Below are positions 6,863 to 15,370 of a stretch of DNA of 64,000 nucleotides, piece by piece. Numbering within the stretch: position 1 is the stretch's first letter; every line of letters starts with the position of its first letter. The position numbers and the translations under genes are program-made. Origin of the DNA: Micromonospora sp. RP3T (lineage in GTDB: Bacteria; Actinomycetota; Actinomycetes; Mycobacteriales; Micromonosporaceae); contig NZ_PYPS01000009.1 of assembly GCF_003027925.1 (NCBI RefSeq), forward strand, positions 121,551 through 185,550, written 5' to 3'. The notes below the pieces were generated by a model. It saw only the letters and a program-made list of their open reading frames with translations, made no database searches and had not been told where the DNA came from.

Positions 6863-8632
6863 ATGACTACTCCCCAGCCGGGCGTGGACCCACGGCGAGG
6901 ACGGCGGATCGACGCCCTCGCCGTGCTCAGCTTCGTGCTGCTCGCGCTCTGGGTGACCGCCCGGCTCTGGATCGATCCGGCCAACGGCGTGCGGGACAAT
7001 CGCACCGACCAGGCGCAGTTCGAATGGATGATGGCACACGGTGCGCGTGTGGTCACTCATTTCGCCTATCCGTTCACCTCGGACCGGATGAATGTGCCGG
7101 ACGTCGTCAATCTCATGGGGAACACGTCCGTATTATCCGTTTCCTTGCCCCTGTCGCCGATAACGGTGTTCTTCGGGCCGCGATGGTCGTTCCTCATTTT
7201 TCTCACGCTCGGTCTGGCCGCCACCGGTGCCGCCTGGTATTTCCTGCTCTCCCGCGTGGTCGTCGGCGCCCGGGGTCCGGCCTGGCTGGGTGCCGGCTTC
7301 TGCGCGTTCGCGCCGGCCATGGTGTCGCACGCGAACGCCCACCCCAACATCGTCAGCCAGTTCGTGGTGCCGCTGATCGTCTGGCGGACGCTCCGGCTGG
7401 CGCAGCCCGGCCGCTGGCTGCGCAACGGGTCACTGCTCGGCCTGGTGATCGTCTGGCAGGCGTTCCTCAACCTGGAGATCCTGCTGATGACCGCGCTCGG
7501 CCTGGGCGGGGTGGTGCTGGCGCTCGTGCTCGGCCGGCCCGCGCTCCGGTCGGCGGCCCGGCCGTTCGCCGCCGGGCTCGGGGTGGCCGCCGTCGTGGCC
7601 GGGGTGCTCCTGGCGTACCCGCTGCATGTGCAGTTCGCCGGCCCCGGCGCGTACTCCGGGCTCTCCACGCTGATCCGGGGCTACTCCACCGACCTCGCCG
7701 CCTACCTGGCCTGGGCCCGGGAGTCGGTGGCCGGCGATGCCCGGGGCAGCGCGCCGCTGGTCAAGAACGCCACCGAGGAGAACGCGTTCTTCGGCTGGCC
7801 GCTCGTGGTGCTGGTGGTCGCGCTGGTCTGGTGGCTGCGCCGGGACGCGCTGGTGCTCGGGCTGGCCGCGGTCGGTGTGGTCTTCGGTCTCTTCTCGCTC
7901 GGTCGGGAGATCCGGTTCGACGGGCGGGAGACCGGCATCCCCGGGCCGTGGGCCGCGCTGGAGAACCTGCCGGTCCTGCACGCGGTGGTGCCCACCCGCT
8001 GGTCGCTCGCGCTCACCCCGATCATCGGCGTGCTGCTCGCGCTCGGTGTCGAACGGGTCCGACTGCTGGCCCATCGGCACCCGGCCGCCCGGGGACAGCT
8101 CCGGTTCGCCACCGGCACCGTGCTCGCCATGGCGCTGCTGCCGATCCTGCCCACCCCGCTGCCCGCGACGCGGCTGGACCCCACCCCGGCGTTCGTCACC
8201 TCCGGGGCGTGGCGGCCCTACGTGGCGGGTGGGCGGAGCATCGTCACGCTCCCGCTGCCCGACACCACCTACGCGGTCCCGTTGCGTTGGTCCGCCGAGA
8301 CCCGGCTGGACATGCCGCTGGCCCGGGGCTACTTCCTCTATCCGGACACCCGACCGGGCGCCGACCGGGTCGCGCTCTTCACCGCGCCGCCGCGCCCCAC
8401 CAGCACGTTCTTCGAGACGGTACGGCGTACCGACGCGGTGCCGCCGATCACTGGGCAGGACCGGGTGGACGCCGTGGACGACCTGCGGTACTGGCGGGCC
8501 GGGGCGGTGATCCTCGACCCCCGGCTGCGGCCGGCGGAGTCGCTGCGCCGGGCGATGACCGAGCTGACCGGGATCACCCCGACGCGTACCGGCGGGGTGT
8601 GGCTGTGGGACGTGCGCCCGCTCATCGACTGA
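6863..8632 (+). CDS. large integral membrane protein (GT-C-like, unassigned)
   Basis: A 589-residue polytopic membrane protein with roughly 9-11 hydrophobic segments, starting with ALAVLSFVLLALWVTARLW near residue 18. The first loop carries acidic and polar residues (DNRTDQAQFEWMMAHG), as in GT-C polyprenyl-phosphate-sugar transferases. The last 150 residues are soluble and probably extracytoplasmic (ETRLDMPLARGYFLYPDTRP). This architecture matches uncharacterised actinobacterial membrane proteins that may glycosylate wall polymers or proteins. Catalytic residues cannot be confirmed. No Shine-Dalgarno precedes ATG 6863; a TACAAT hexamer at 6837-6842 could be a -10 box giving a very short leader. 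The flanking methyltransferase and an upstream GT2 fit a surface-glycan setting, but that is inference. Confidence 0.6.
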   Translation: MTTPQPGVDPRRGRRIDALAVLSFVLLALWVTARLWIDPANGVRDNRTDQAQFEWMMAHGARVVTHFAYPFTSDRMNVPDVVNLMGNTSVLSVSLPLSPITVFFGPRWSFLIFLTLGLAATGAAWYFLLSRVVVGARGPAWLGAGFCAFAPAMVSHANAHPNIVSQFVVPLIVWRTLRLAQPGRWLRNGSLLGLVIVWQAFLNLEILLMTALGLGGVVLALVLGRPALRSAARPFAAGLGVAAVVAGVLLAYPLHVQFAGPGAYSGLSTLIRGYSTDLAAYLAWARESVAGDARGSAPLVKNATEENAFFGWPLVVLVVALVWWLRRDALVLGLAAVGVVFGLFSLGREIRFDGRETGIPGPWAALENLPVLHAVVPTRWSLALTPIIGVLLALGVERVRLLAHRHPAARGQLRFATGTVLAMALLPILPTPLPATRLDPTPAFVTSGAWRPYVAGGRSIVTLPLPDTTYAVPLRWSAETRLDMPLARGYFLYPDTRPGADRVALFTAPPRPTSTFFETVRRTDAVPPITGQDRVDAVDDLRYWRAGAVILDPRLRPAESLRRAMTELTGITPTRTGGVWLWDVRPLID

Positions 8633-8639
8633 CCGACTG

Positions 8640-9416
8640 TCAGCGGACGCAGCAGCCCTGGCAGACCTTCGGCCGGGGCAGCGTGAAGGCCAGGCAGCAG
8701 GTGCGCCGCTGCACGGTCGGCTCGCCGGTCGGGCCGGGCACCAGGTCGACCAGGTCGGCCAGGTCGAGCGCGTCGAGCAGCGTGCCGACGGCCACCGTGG
8801 TCGGGCCGGGCAGCGCGTCCGCCGCGCGCAGCAGGCCGTGCGCGATGCCGGAGGCCACCGAGCCGAGCAGCGTACGGGTGCCGATCCGGACCTCGCGCTG
8901 GATGGCGGTGATCAGCGGGGCGAAGTGCGCGTCGAGCAGCGTCGCGCGCAGCGCGCCGAGCAGTGCCGCCTCGTCGGCGACGACCCGGACGCCGGGCGCA
9001 CCGGCCAGTGCCAGCGGGTCGCCGGGCAGCACGGCCACCGTGGTGGAGCCGCGCAGCCCCAGCGTGAGCAACTGGTGGTGGTCCTCGAAGTGCACCAGCA
9101 CGTCGGCGGGATCGAGCAGCGGCACCCGCCGCGCCGAGGCCCAGCCGAGCACGGCCGGCAGCGCGGTCCAGTAGCTGTAGGACTTCCAGGCGAGCGCGGC
9201 GCAGGCGTGCGGGGTGCCGCCCCAGCGCCGGCCGGCGGCGGCCAGGAAGCCGGGGAGCAGGGTGCCGTCGATCAGGCGGGTGGCCGGGGACCAGCGGTCC
9301 AGCTCGTCGCGGACCAGCAGGCCGGGGGCGAGACCGGGCAGGTCGTCGGTGCCGAACATGGCGCGCAGCGTCGCGGTCACCGGGGCGAACGGGGTGGCGA
9401 CGTCGCGCCCCGGCAT
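8640..9416 (-). CDS. FhuF-like ferric-siderophore reductase family protein
   Basis: A 258-residue protein ending in the FhuF C-terminal iron-sulphur motif RTCCLAFTLPRPKVCQGCC. It has a CC-x10-C-x2-C arrangement, where four cysteines bind an unusual [2Fe-2S] cluster. The family reduces ferric iron in imported siderophores in the cytoplasm. The upstream region of the domain is Ala/Leu-rich helical sequence, as in actinobacterial members. The reading frame extends to 9689, but that extension overlaps the iron box; ATG 9416 with AGGTGA upstream is preferred, with GTG 9419 and GTG 9428 as alternatives. A DtxR-family operator lies 67 bp upstream, so expression should rise when iron is scarce. Confidence 0.8.
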   Translation of the reverse strand: MPGRDVATPFAPVTATLRAMFGTDDLPGLAPGLLVRDELDRWSPATRLIDGTLLPGFLAAAGRRWGGTPHACAALAWKSYSYWTALPAVLGWASARRVPLLDPADVLVHFEDHHQLLTLGLRGSTTVAVLPGDPLALAGAPGVRVVADEAALLGALRATLLDAHFAPLITAIQREVRIGTRTLLGSVASGIAHGLLRAADALPGPTTVAVGTLLDALDLADLVDLVPGPTGEPTVQRRTCCLAFTLPRPKVCQGCCVR

Positions 9417-9482
9417 CACCGCAGTCACCTGGCCGTCCCCCGTCCGGTAGCCCGTCGGCCGACGCGTGCCGTCGACCGAAGC

Positions 9483-9501
9483 TAAGGCTAGCCTAACCAC
9501 A
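9483..9501. promoter_or_regulatory. iron box (IdeR/DmdR-type operator)
   Basis: The sequence TAAGGCTAGCCTAACCACA matches at least 14 of 19 positions of the consensus TTAGGTTAGGCTAACCTAA, with the central AGGYTAGSCTAACC nearly complete. It sits upstream of the fhuF-like gene, an appropriate place for Fe(II)-dependent repression. Confidence 0.75.
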
Positions 9502-9737
9502 CTCCCGGACGGAGGGAAGTGGCACCACGGGCTTGATGGGGAGGTCCCGGTCACTCCGTCGCCGTCGTGTACTACCCGGCGGGGTGGGCGGAAAACGCCG
9601 GCCGGAGGGGCTCGCCGGGCCGCGCAAGCATCGACGTCTGCCGCTGAATTGTCAAGGTGACTGTCGAATACGAGGCAGTTTCCGTACACGTTCGGCCACG
9701 AAACGTGAAGATGGTCTTCCCGCGTACGAGGAAGCTG

Positions 9738-11267
9738 ATGACCTCACCGATCGAGCGTGCCGCCGAGTCCTTCGCGGTCGAGCTCGCCCGGCACCGCACC
9801 GGGCGAGGGCTGTCCAAGAAGCAGCTGGCGACGCTGATGGGCTTCGACCCGTCCTACGTCAGCCACGTCGAAGGGCGCCGGCACCGGCCCACCGAGGACT
9901 TCGCCCGCCGGGCCGAGGCCGTCCTGGAGGCCAGCGGCGCGATCTGGCAGCGCTTCCGGGAGTACGACGAGCTGCGGCACAGCCGGGCCACCGGGACGCA
10001 CCGCGATCCACCCGTCCCCGGCCAGTGGCTGCCCCCCGGCACCGGCCTCGTGGTGGAACGCGAGGTCGCCACGCTCACCCACACCGGCGACGGCTACCAC
10101 TGCACGATCCGCCGGGAGCTGTACAACGCCGGCACCGAACCGGTCACCCGCTACCTGGTCCGGGTCGCCGTCGACCGCTACCCGAACGACCCGGGCCGCT
10201 CCAACCGGCACCACCGCGAGCACCCGCTCACGTTCGCCGAGCTGCAACTCACCGCGTACCGGGACGACGGCAGCGGACGCGAGCCGATGCACTGGCGGGC
10301 CAAGCACGACCGGGACGCGTTCAAGGAGATCTGGCTGCTCTTCGAGAACGACGAGGGCCGCTTCCCGCTCTACCCGGGCGACCGGGTCACCATCGAGTAC
10401 GCCTACCGCGTCGGCCGGGACAAGTGGGGCCCCTGGTTCCAGCGCGCCGTACGCCTGCCCACCCGGCACCTCGCGGTCCGCCTCGACCTGCCGGCGGAGC
10501 TCGACCCCAAGGTGTGGGGCGCGGAGACCTCACTGTCGGCGGAGGAGGGCCCGCTGCGGACCCCGATCCAGCAGACCCGCGACGCCGACCGGGTGATCTA
10601 CGAGTGGGGGACCGACGACCCGCCGCTGAACGCCCGCTACCGGATGCAGTGGCGGTTCCGCAGCCCCACGCCGGACACCGAACCGGACAGCACGCCCGCC
10701 GGGGAGACCCGGGTGCGGGCCAGCGACCGGATGCGCGCGGTCGGCATCGTGCAGCGCGGCGACGACCTGCTCCGGCAGCCCGCCCGCCAGTTCGACCTGC
10801 CGGCCGAGGAACGGCACGCCCGGCAGGTGGTCGACCGGCTCGCCGGCATGCTGGCCCGCCTCGACGAGCTGCACCCGTTCAGCAAGGGCGTCGGCCTGGC
10901 CGCGCCGCAGCTCGGGATCGGCTGGGCCGTCGCGCTGGTCCGCCCCGCCGACCGGGCGGCCGAACCGGTCGTGCTGCTCAACCCACGGGTGGTGGACGCC
11001 ACCACCGAGACCGACGAGCAGTACGAAGGCTGCCTCTCCTTCTTCGACCACCGCGGCCTGGTGCCCCGGCCGCTGCGGATCGACGTGGAACACGCCCAGT
11101 GGGACGGCAGCCGCGTCATCACGTCCTTCGAGTACGCGATGGCGCGTCTGGTCGCGCACGAGATCGACCACCTGGAGGGGCGGCTCTACGTCGACCGGAT
11201 GGCACCCGGCGTGCCCCTGGTGCCGGTGGAGGAGTACCGCGAGACCGGCACCCCCTGGCGCTACTGA
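9738..11267 (+). CDS. XRE-family HTH - peptide deformylase fusion
   Basis: A 509-residue three-part protein. Residues about 8-70 are an XRE helix-turn-helix (GLSKKQLATLMGFDPSYVSHVE). Residues about 95-310 are a beta-rich middle domain seen in actinobacterial XRE proteins and of unknown role. Residues about 330-509 are a peptide deformylase with all three metal-site motifs: GVGLAAPQLG (384-393), EGCLSF (430-435, Cys432) and HEIDHLEG (474-481, His474, Glu475, His478). The deformylase should therefore be able to bind metal and remove N-formyl groups. ATG 9738 has GAGGA five bases upstream; in-frame starts at 9657 and 9711 exist. A 16-bp terminator hairpin follows. Coupling of a DNA-binding domain to deformylase suggests stress-linked or regulatory use, which is speculation. 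Confidence 0.88.
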   Translation: MTSPIERAAESFAVELARHRTGRGLSKKQLATLMGFDPSYVSHVEGRRHRPTEDFARRAEAVLEASGAIWQRFREYDELRHSRATGTHRDPPVPGQWLPPGTGLVVEREVATLTHTGDGYHCTIRRELYNAGTEPVTRYLVRVAVDRYPNDPGRSNRHHREHPLTFAELQLTAYRDDGSGREPMHWRAKHDRDAFKEIWLLFENDEGRFPLYPGDRVTIEYAYRVGRDKWGPWFQRAVRLPTRHLAVRLDLPAELDPKVWGAETSLSAEEGPLRTPIQQTRDADRVIYEWGTDDPPLNARYRMQWRFRSPTPDTEPDSTPAGETRVRASDRMRAVGIVQRGDDLLRQPARQFDLPAEERHARQVVDRLAGMLARLDELHPFSKGVGLAAPQLGIGWAVALVRPADRAAEPVVLLNPRVVDATTETDEQYEGCLSFFDHRGLVPRPLRIDVEHAQWDGSRVITSFEYAMARLVAHEIDHLEGRLYVDRMAPGVPLVPVEEYRETGTPWRY

Positions 11268-11325
11268 GAAGAGCTCCGGCACGCGGGCTGGTTGCCGCCT
11301 GGCCCGCGTACCGGGAAACGGGGGG

Positions 11326-11365
11326 CCGGGTCGCGTGCCCCAGGGGGCGGGGGCACGCGACCCGG
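11326..11365. terminator. bidirectional terminator, 16-bp perfect stem
   Basis: The arm CCGGGTCGCGTGCCCC and its exact complement flank an 8-base loop, between the convergent deformylase-fusion and flavohaemoglobin genes. Confidence 0.85.
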
Positions 11366-11383
11366 CTTGGGGGGAGTGGGGCT

Positions 11384-12505
11384 CTACAGGGTGCCGAACG
11401 TGTCGTAACGGATGTGGTCCGGCGGGACGTCGTCGGCGGCGAGCGCCCGCAGGGTCGCCCGGACCATGGCGGCCGAGCCGGAGACGTAACAGTCGTGCGT
11501 GGTCCAGGGCCCGTACCGGGTGACCACCTCGGAGACGTCGCCGAGTTCACCGGCGAAGTCCGGGTCGGCGCTGCACGCCGGCGTCACCGACAGCCAGGGA
11601 TACGCCGTCACCAGCTCCTGGAGGCCGGGCAGCCCGTACAGCTCGTCCGCGTGGCCGGCGCCGTAGAAGACGTGCACCCAGCGGGTGCGGTTGACCCGGG
11701 TCAGCTCCTCCACCAGCGCCTTGATCGGGGCCAGCCCCACCCCGCCCGCCACGCAGAGGATGTCCCGGGTGGAGTCCGGGTCCAGCGTCATCGAGCCCAT
11801 CGGCGCGGCCAGCCGCAGCAGGTCACCCGGCCTGGTCCGGCGCACCAGCGCACCGGACACCCAACCGGCGGCCCCGGCCGGCGTACGGACGTGGAACTCC
11901 AGCACGTTCTCCTCGTTCGGGGCGTTCGCCACCGAGTACGTCCGCCACGTGCGCGGCAGGTAGCGGGGTACCTCCACGCTGACGTACTGGCCGGCCTGCC
12001 AGGTCAACGGATCCTGCAACGCCCGCACGGTCAGCACCGCGGTGTCCGGGCCGTGCCGTTCGTGCGTCAGCACCTCCGCGTGCCAGAACGGCGGGCTCCC
12101 GTCGGCCTCCGCGCCGGCGAGCATCCGCTCACTGATGCTCGCGTACGCGTCCCGCCACGCCTGGTCGTACTCCAGGCTCCAACCGTCCCCGGCGACGGTG
12201 CGCAGGCCGTCCAGCAGCGCGACGCCCAGCGTCGCGTAGTGGTCCGCGGTGACGTGGTACTTCCGGTGGTCCCGGCCCAGCCCGCGCAGGTACTCGTCGA
12301 ACGCCTCCGGGTCGTCCGCCGTCTGAGCGGCCGTCACGATCGCCTCCAGCAGTCGGTCGCGCTGCCCGCTCATCTGCACCGGGAAGAGCTTGCGCAGCTC
12401 CGGGTCGAGCAGGAACATCCGGGCGTAGAAGTGGCCGCAGAGCCGCTCCCCGTGCTCCTCGACCAGGGCCCAGCTCTCCTTCAACAGCCGCGCGACGTTC
12501 TCCAC
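11384..12505 (-). CDS. flavohaemoglobin-like globin/ferredoxin reductase fusion
   Basis: A 373-residue protein with an N-terminal globin (about 1-135) and a C-terminal FAD/NAD(P)H reductase (about 140-373), the layout of nitric oxide dioxygenases. The proximal haem ligand is probably His80 (GRDHRKYHVTADHY). The FAD motif RTYSVANAP and the nucleotide motif CVAGGVGLAPIKALVEEL are clear, and the C-terminal YDTFGTL is typical. Expected role: oxidising NO to nitrate, or a related oxidase activity, in the cytoplasm. GTG 12505 was selected because AAGGAG lies nine bases upstream; the longer frame would read through the palindrome at 12569-12595. That palindrome is in its promoter region, shared with the divergent CPBP protease gene. 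Confidence 0.9.
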   Translation of the reverse strand: MENVARLLKESWALVEEHGERLCGHFYARMFLLDPELRKLFPVQMSGQRDRLLEAIVTAAQTADDPEAFDEYLRGLGRDHRKYHVTADHYATLGVALLDGLRTVAGDGWSLEYDQAWRDAYASISERMLAGAEADGSPPFWHAEVLTHERHGPDTAVLTVRALQDPLTWQAGQYVSVEVPRYLPRTWRTYSVANAPNEENVLEFHVRTPAGAAGWVSGALVRRTRPGDLLRLAAPMGSMTLDPDSTRDILCVAGGVGLAPIKALVEELTRVNRTRWVHVFYGAGHADELYGLPGLQELVTAYPWLSVTPACSADPDFAGELGDVSEVVTRYGPWTTHDCYVSGSAAMVRATLRALAADDVPPDHIRYDTFGTL

Positions 12506-12568
12506 AGGGGCTCGCTCCTTCTCCGGACGGGCGGATCGGCCCGGATAGAATGTCCACGGAGCGTGTAT

Positions 12569-12595
12569 GCCGGTCGCACACAATGTGCGACCGGC
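12569..12595. promoter_or_regulatory. 27-bp palindromic operator candidate
   Basis: Perfect 12-bp arms (GCCGGTCGCACA and complement) around a 3-base centre, in the intergenic space between the divergent flavohaemoglobin and CPBP protease genes. It does not match NsrR, Rex or CRP/FNR consensus sites that I can recall. A transcription-factor site is more likely than a terminator because both genes point away from it. Confidence 0.55.
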
Positions 12596-12627
12596 TCATT
12601 TGCCCGGCGAAGTGGTTTCATGGTCCG

Positions 12628-13401
12628 GTGACGGTTGACGAGCCGGCCCGGCCGGTCTCCCGCCGGGTGCTGGGCACCGAGACGCTGCTCGTGCTCGGCC
12701 TCTCCCTCGGCCAGTCGGCCGTGTACGCGCTGGTCTCGCTGATCGCGAAGCTGACCGCGTCGGGCGGGTTGTCGAAGCAGACCGCCGCGCTGAACACGTC
12801 CAGCTCGGCCCGGCCGTACCTCGACCTCACGTACCAACTGCTCGGGATCGTCTTCGCGCTGCTGCCGGTGCTGCTCGCCGTACACCTGCTGGCGCGTGAC
12901 CCCGGTGACCCGGCGCGGACGCTCGGCGTCGACCTGACCCGGCCCGGTGCGGACCTGGCCCGGGGCGCGGGCCTGGCCGCGCTCATCGGCCTGCCCGGGC
13001 TGGCGCTGTTCTGGGCGGCGGCCCAGCTCGGGGTGAACGCCACGCTGGTCCCGGCCGCGCTGCCGGACCTGTGGTGGGCGGTGCCGGTGCTGATCCTCGC
13101 CGCAGTGCAGAACGCCGTGCTGGAGGAGGTGATCGTGGTCGGCTACCTGATCACCCGGCTGCGGCAGCTCACCTGGCGACTCGGCGCGGTCGTCGCGACC
13201 AGCGCTGTGCTACGCGGCTCCTACCACCTCTACCAGGGCTTCGGCGCGTTCCTCGGCAACGCCGTGATGGGCGTGATCTTCGGGCTGTTCTACCTGCGCA
13301 CCCGCCGGGTGGCCCCGCTGATCGTCGCGCACACGCTGCTCGACGTGGTCGCCTTCGTCGGCTACGCGCTGCTGCCGAGATCCTGGTTCGACTGGCTCTG
13401 A
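12628..13401 (+). CDS. CPBP family intramembrane metalloprotease (CAAX-like)
   Basis: A 257-residue polytopic membrane protein of the CPBP/Abi family. The zinc-site motifs appear in order: LEEVIVVGYLITRL near residue 170 (the EE pair), LRGSYHLYQG near residue 197, and HTLLDVV near residue 237. The Arg of the canonical EExxxR motif is replaced by Val, a form I associate with an actinobacterial subgroup whose activity is unproven. Family members cleave within or near membranes in protein maturation or bacteriocin immunity. GTG 12628 is the likely start; an in-frame ATG at 12583 would put the palindrome inside the gene. The 3' end overlaps the convergent EcsC-like gene by 40 bp. Confidence 0.8.
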   Translation: MTVDEPARPVSRRVLGTETLLVLGLSLGQSAVYALVSLIAKLTASGGLSKQTAALNTSSSARPYLDLTYQLLGIVFALLPVLLAVHLLARDPGDPARTLGVDLTRPGADLARGAGLAALIGLPGLALFWAAAQLGVNATLVPAALPDLWWAVPVLILAAVQNAVLEEVIVVGYLITRLRQLTWRLGAVVATSAVLRGSYHLYQGFGAFLGNAVMGVIFGLFYLRTRRVAPLIVAHTLLDVVAFVGYALLPRSWFDWL

Positions 13402-14963
13402 CCGGCGCGCCGGTACCGGGCGACCGCCCGGGCGGCGACCCGCTCCGCCGCGGCCGTACCGCCGATCGCCGCCGCCAGCACCGCCGCGCCCGGCAACAAC
13501 CGCGCCGCCAGTCGCAACCCGAGCCAGCCGCCCGCCTGCGCCGCGACCGGCGTGGCCAGCCGCCAGGCCGCCTCGGCGGTCCGACCCCACGGCCCGTCCG
13601 CCGGGACGTCCACCGCCCGGGCCGCCGCCAACGCCGCCCGCGCGGCCCCGTCGTCCGGGTGCACCGACGTCAGCACCAGCAGCTCGGCCGCCCGGTCCGG
13701 ATGCGCCGGGTCCCGCCCGTACGCGGCCGCCACGTGCAGCACCAGGTTCGCCTGCGTCCAGAGCACCGCGGCCAGCTCGGCGGCCGGCGCGAACACCCCG
13801 GCCCCCGCAGCCAGCGCGCCACCCGTACCGGCCATCCGGACGAACCGCCGGGTCGCCAGCCGGGCCACCCCGTCCGCGTCCGCCGCCGGGTAGGCCGACC
13901 GGACCTGCTCCACCCAGCTCCGGGCCCGCGGCCCGAGCGCGTCCACCGCGGCCAGGGCCAGCAGCTCCGGTGCGAACCCGGGGTGGTCGCGCAGGCGCGG
14001 CCCCACCGCCTGCCAACCCGCCACCGGGGTACGCGGGCCCGCCGCGTCCGGTGCGCCGGCCACCTCCGTGCCCGACAGGTGCCGTCCGGCCGGTTCGTGG
14101 TCGCTCCGCCCCCGCTCGGGCCGCTCGGATGGCGTCGGCTCGGATGCGGTCGGCTGGGGCTCGATCGGCTCGGATGTGGTCGGCTGGTGCTCGGCCGGCT
14201 CGGGTGCGGTCGGCTGGTGCTCGGCCGGTGCCGGCGTGGTGGCGCGCTTCGTGGGGCTGGTCTTCGCCGCCGGGGCGGTCTTCGTGCCCCGTCGGGCCCG
14301 GACCGGCCGCGGGGCGGCCCCGGCCGCGTCCACCGCCGTGTCGGGCGCGCCCGACGGGGACTGGTCCGTCCGGTCCGGCGCGGTGAACTCCGGTGCGACG
14401 GTCGTCTTCCGGCTGGTGGCGGGCGCCTTCCGAGCGGTCGGCGCGGTCTTCTTCGCGGCCTTCTCGGCGGGGGCACGACGCGCCCGCTTCGGGGCCGCCC
14501 CGCCCACGGGAGTGGCGGTGACGGGCGGCGTGTCGTCCGGCGCCCCTTCGGCCGGTTCCGGCGTACGCACCGGCACGTCGGATGCCGGCGTCGGGTCGGC
14601 CGTCCCCGGTGCCGTGGGGAGGTCGGTCGTGGCCGGGTCAGTGGCCGGCGTACCCGAAGCGGGGGTCTCCGGTGCGGCCGGTTCGCCGGCCGACGGCCCC
14701 GGACCGGTCGTGGCCGGCTCGGCGGCCGGTCGCGGACGCGGGGCTGGCGGGTCGTCGGCCGGCGTCGGCGGCTGGAAGAGGACGCTCGGCGCGGCCCCGC
14801 GCGTCCGCCTGCGGGGCGGCGTGGCGTTCGTCTCGTCGCCCGCGTCCGTCGACGGCGGTTCCGGGGTCGGCGGCGGGCTGAAGGTCGGTCGGGGGGAGCG
14901 GCTCCGCCGGGCCTTGGCGGGGGGCTCGCGACGGGGCGGATCGCTCGGCGGCTGCTCCTGCAT
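13362..14963 (-). CDS. EcsC-like protein with long disordered N-terminal region
   Basis: A 533-residue protein in two parts. Residues 1 to about 330 are low complexity, rich in Pro, Ala, Thr, Glu and Arg, with short repeats such as EHQPTAPEPA, and are almost certainly disordered. The last 200 residues form a helical domain (DHPGFAPELLALAAVDALGP onward, with RFVRMAGTGGALAAGAGVFAP and a hydrophobic stretch AAVLAAAIGG), most like the EcsC family, whose members often associate with membranes. The ATG at 14963 has no strong ribosome site; the frame runs further upstream to 15095. Its 3' end overlaps the CPBP gene by 40 bp in convergent orientation. Function unknown. Confidence 0.65.
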   Translation of the reverse strand: MQEQPPSDPPRREPPAKARRSRSPRPTFSPPPTPEPPSTDAGDETNATPPRRRTRGAAPSVLFQPPTPADDPPAPRPRPAAEPATTGPGPSAGEPAAPETPASGTPATDPATTDLPTAPGTADPTPASDVPVRTPEPAEGAPDDTPPVTATPVGGAAPKRARRAPAEKAAKKTAPTARKAPATSRKTTVAPEFTAPDRTDQSPSGAPDTAVDAAGAAPRPVRARRGTKTAPAAKTSPTKRATTPAPAEHQPTAPEPAEHQPTTSEPIEPQPTASEPTPSERPERGRSDHEPAGRHLSGTEVAGAPDAAGPRTPVAGWQAVGPRLRDHPGFAPELLALAAVDALGPRARSWVEQVRSAYPAADADGVARLATRRFVRMAGTGGALAAGAGVFAPAAELAAVLWTQANLVLHVAAAYGRDPAHPDRAAELLVLTSVHPDDGAARAALAAARAVDVPADGPWGRTAEAAWRLATPVAAQAGGWLGLRLAARLLPGAAVLAAAIGGTAAAERVAARAVARYRRAGQSQSNQDLGSSA

Positions 14964-15098
14964 ATCGATGGAGCGTAGTCGGGGACGTGACCTGGCACAC
15001 GGCGGCGACGCGGTGGGTTCGGCGGGGTGCCGGTATCCGCTTTGCCCCCGACGGGTGTGGACCTGTATTCTCGGGCGCGGTGACCTCCGGGCCACCGA

Positions 15099-15189
15099 GG
15101 AGACTTCGCCTAGTCTGGTCTATGGCGCCGCACTGCTAATGCGGTTGGGGTTTTAAAGCCCCTCCCGGGTTCGAATCCCGGAGTCTCCG
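15099..15189 (+). tRNA. tRNA-Ser(GCT)
   Basis: A 91-nt class II tRNA. The acceptor GGAGACT pairs with AGTCTCC at 15182-15188, with discriminator G. The anticodon stem CCGCA/TGCGG encloses CTGCTAA with anticodon GCT at 15135-15137. It has a long variable arm, no encoded CCA, and reads AGC/AGU. Confidence 0.95.
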
Positions 15190-15225
15190 CGCGAAAGCCG
15201 GTTGTGTAGACTGGCCGAGCACCAG

Positions 15226-15298
15226 GCGCCCGTAGCTCAATGGATAGAGCATCTGACTACGGATCAGAAGGTTAGGGGTTCGAGTCCCTTCGGGCGCA
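15226..15298 (+). tRNA. tRNA-Arg(ACG), host gene of the integrated element
   Basis: A 73-nt tRNA. The acceptor GCGCCCG pairs with CGGGCGC at 15291-15297. The anticodon stem TCTGA/TCAGA encloses CTACGGA with anticodon ACG at 15259-15261. Its 3' half from 15254 is duplicated exactly at 22466-22511, so the gene was kept intact while an element inserted at its 3' end. Confidence 0.95.
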
Positions 15299-15299
15299 C
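15254..15299. repeat. left attachment-site repeat (attL), 46 bp
   Basis: Perfect 46-bp direct repeat of 22466-22511, offset 7212 bp. It starts in the anticodon stem (TGACTACGGATCAG) and ends one base past the discriminator. The flanking bases differ on both sides. Confidence 0.9.
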
Positions 15300-15313
15300 A
15301 ACGCTGAGCAGGG

Positions 15314-15349
15314 AAAATGCCCCTCCATCCATCGATGGAGGGGCATTTT
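15314..15349. terminator. terminator hairpin after tRNA-Arg
   Basis: A perfect 16-bp stem (AAAATGCCCCTCCATC and complement) with loop CATC, ending in TTTT. It lies just inside the element and would now terminate the tRNA transcript. The original chromosomal terminator appears to be displaced to 22518-22559. Confidence 0.85.
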
Positions 15350-15352
15350 CGC

Positions 15353-15370
15353 GTGCCCCCCGGGGGGCAC
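15353..15370. repeat. 18-bp palindrome, left copy
   Basis: GTGCCCCCCGGGGGGCAC, a perfect palindrome. An identical copy is at 22344-22361 near the other end of the element. Confidence 0.7.
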
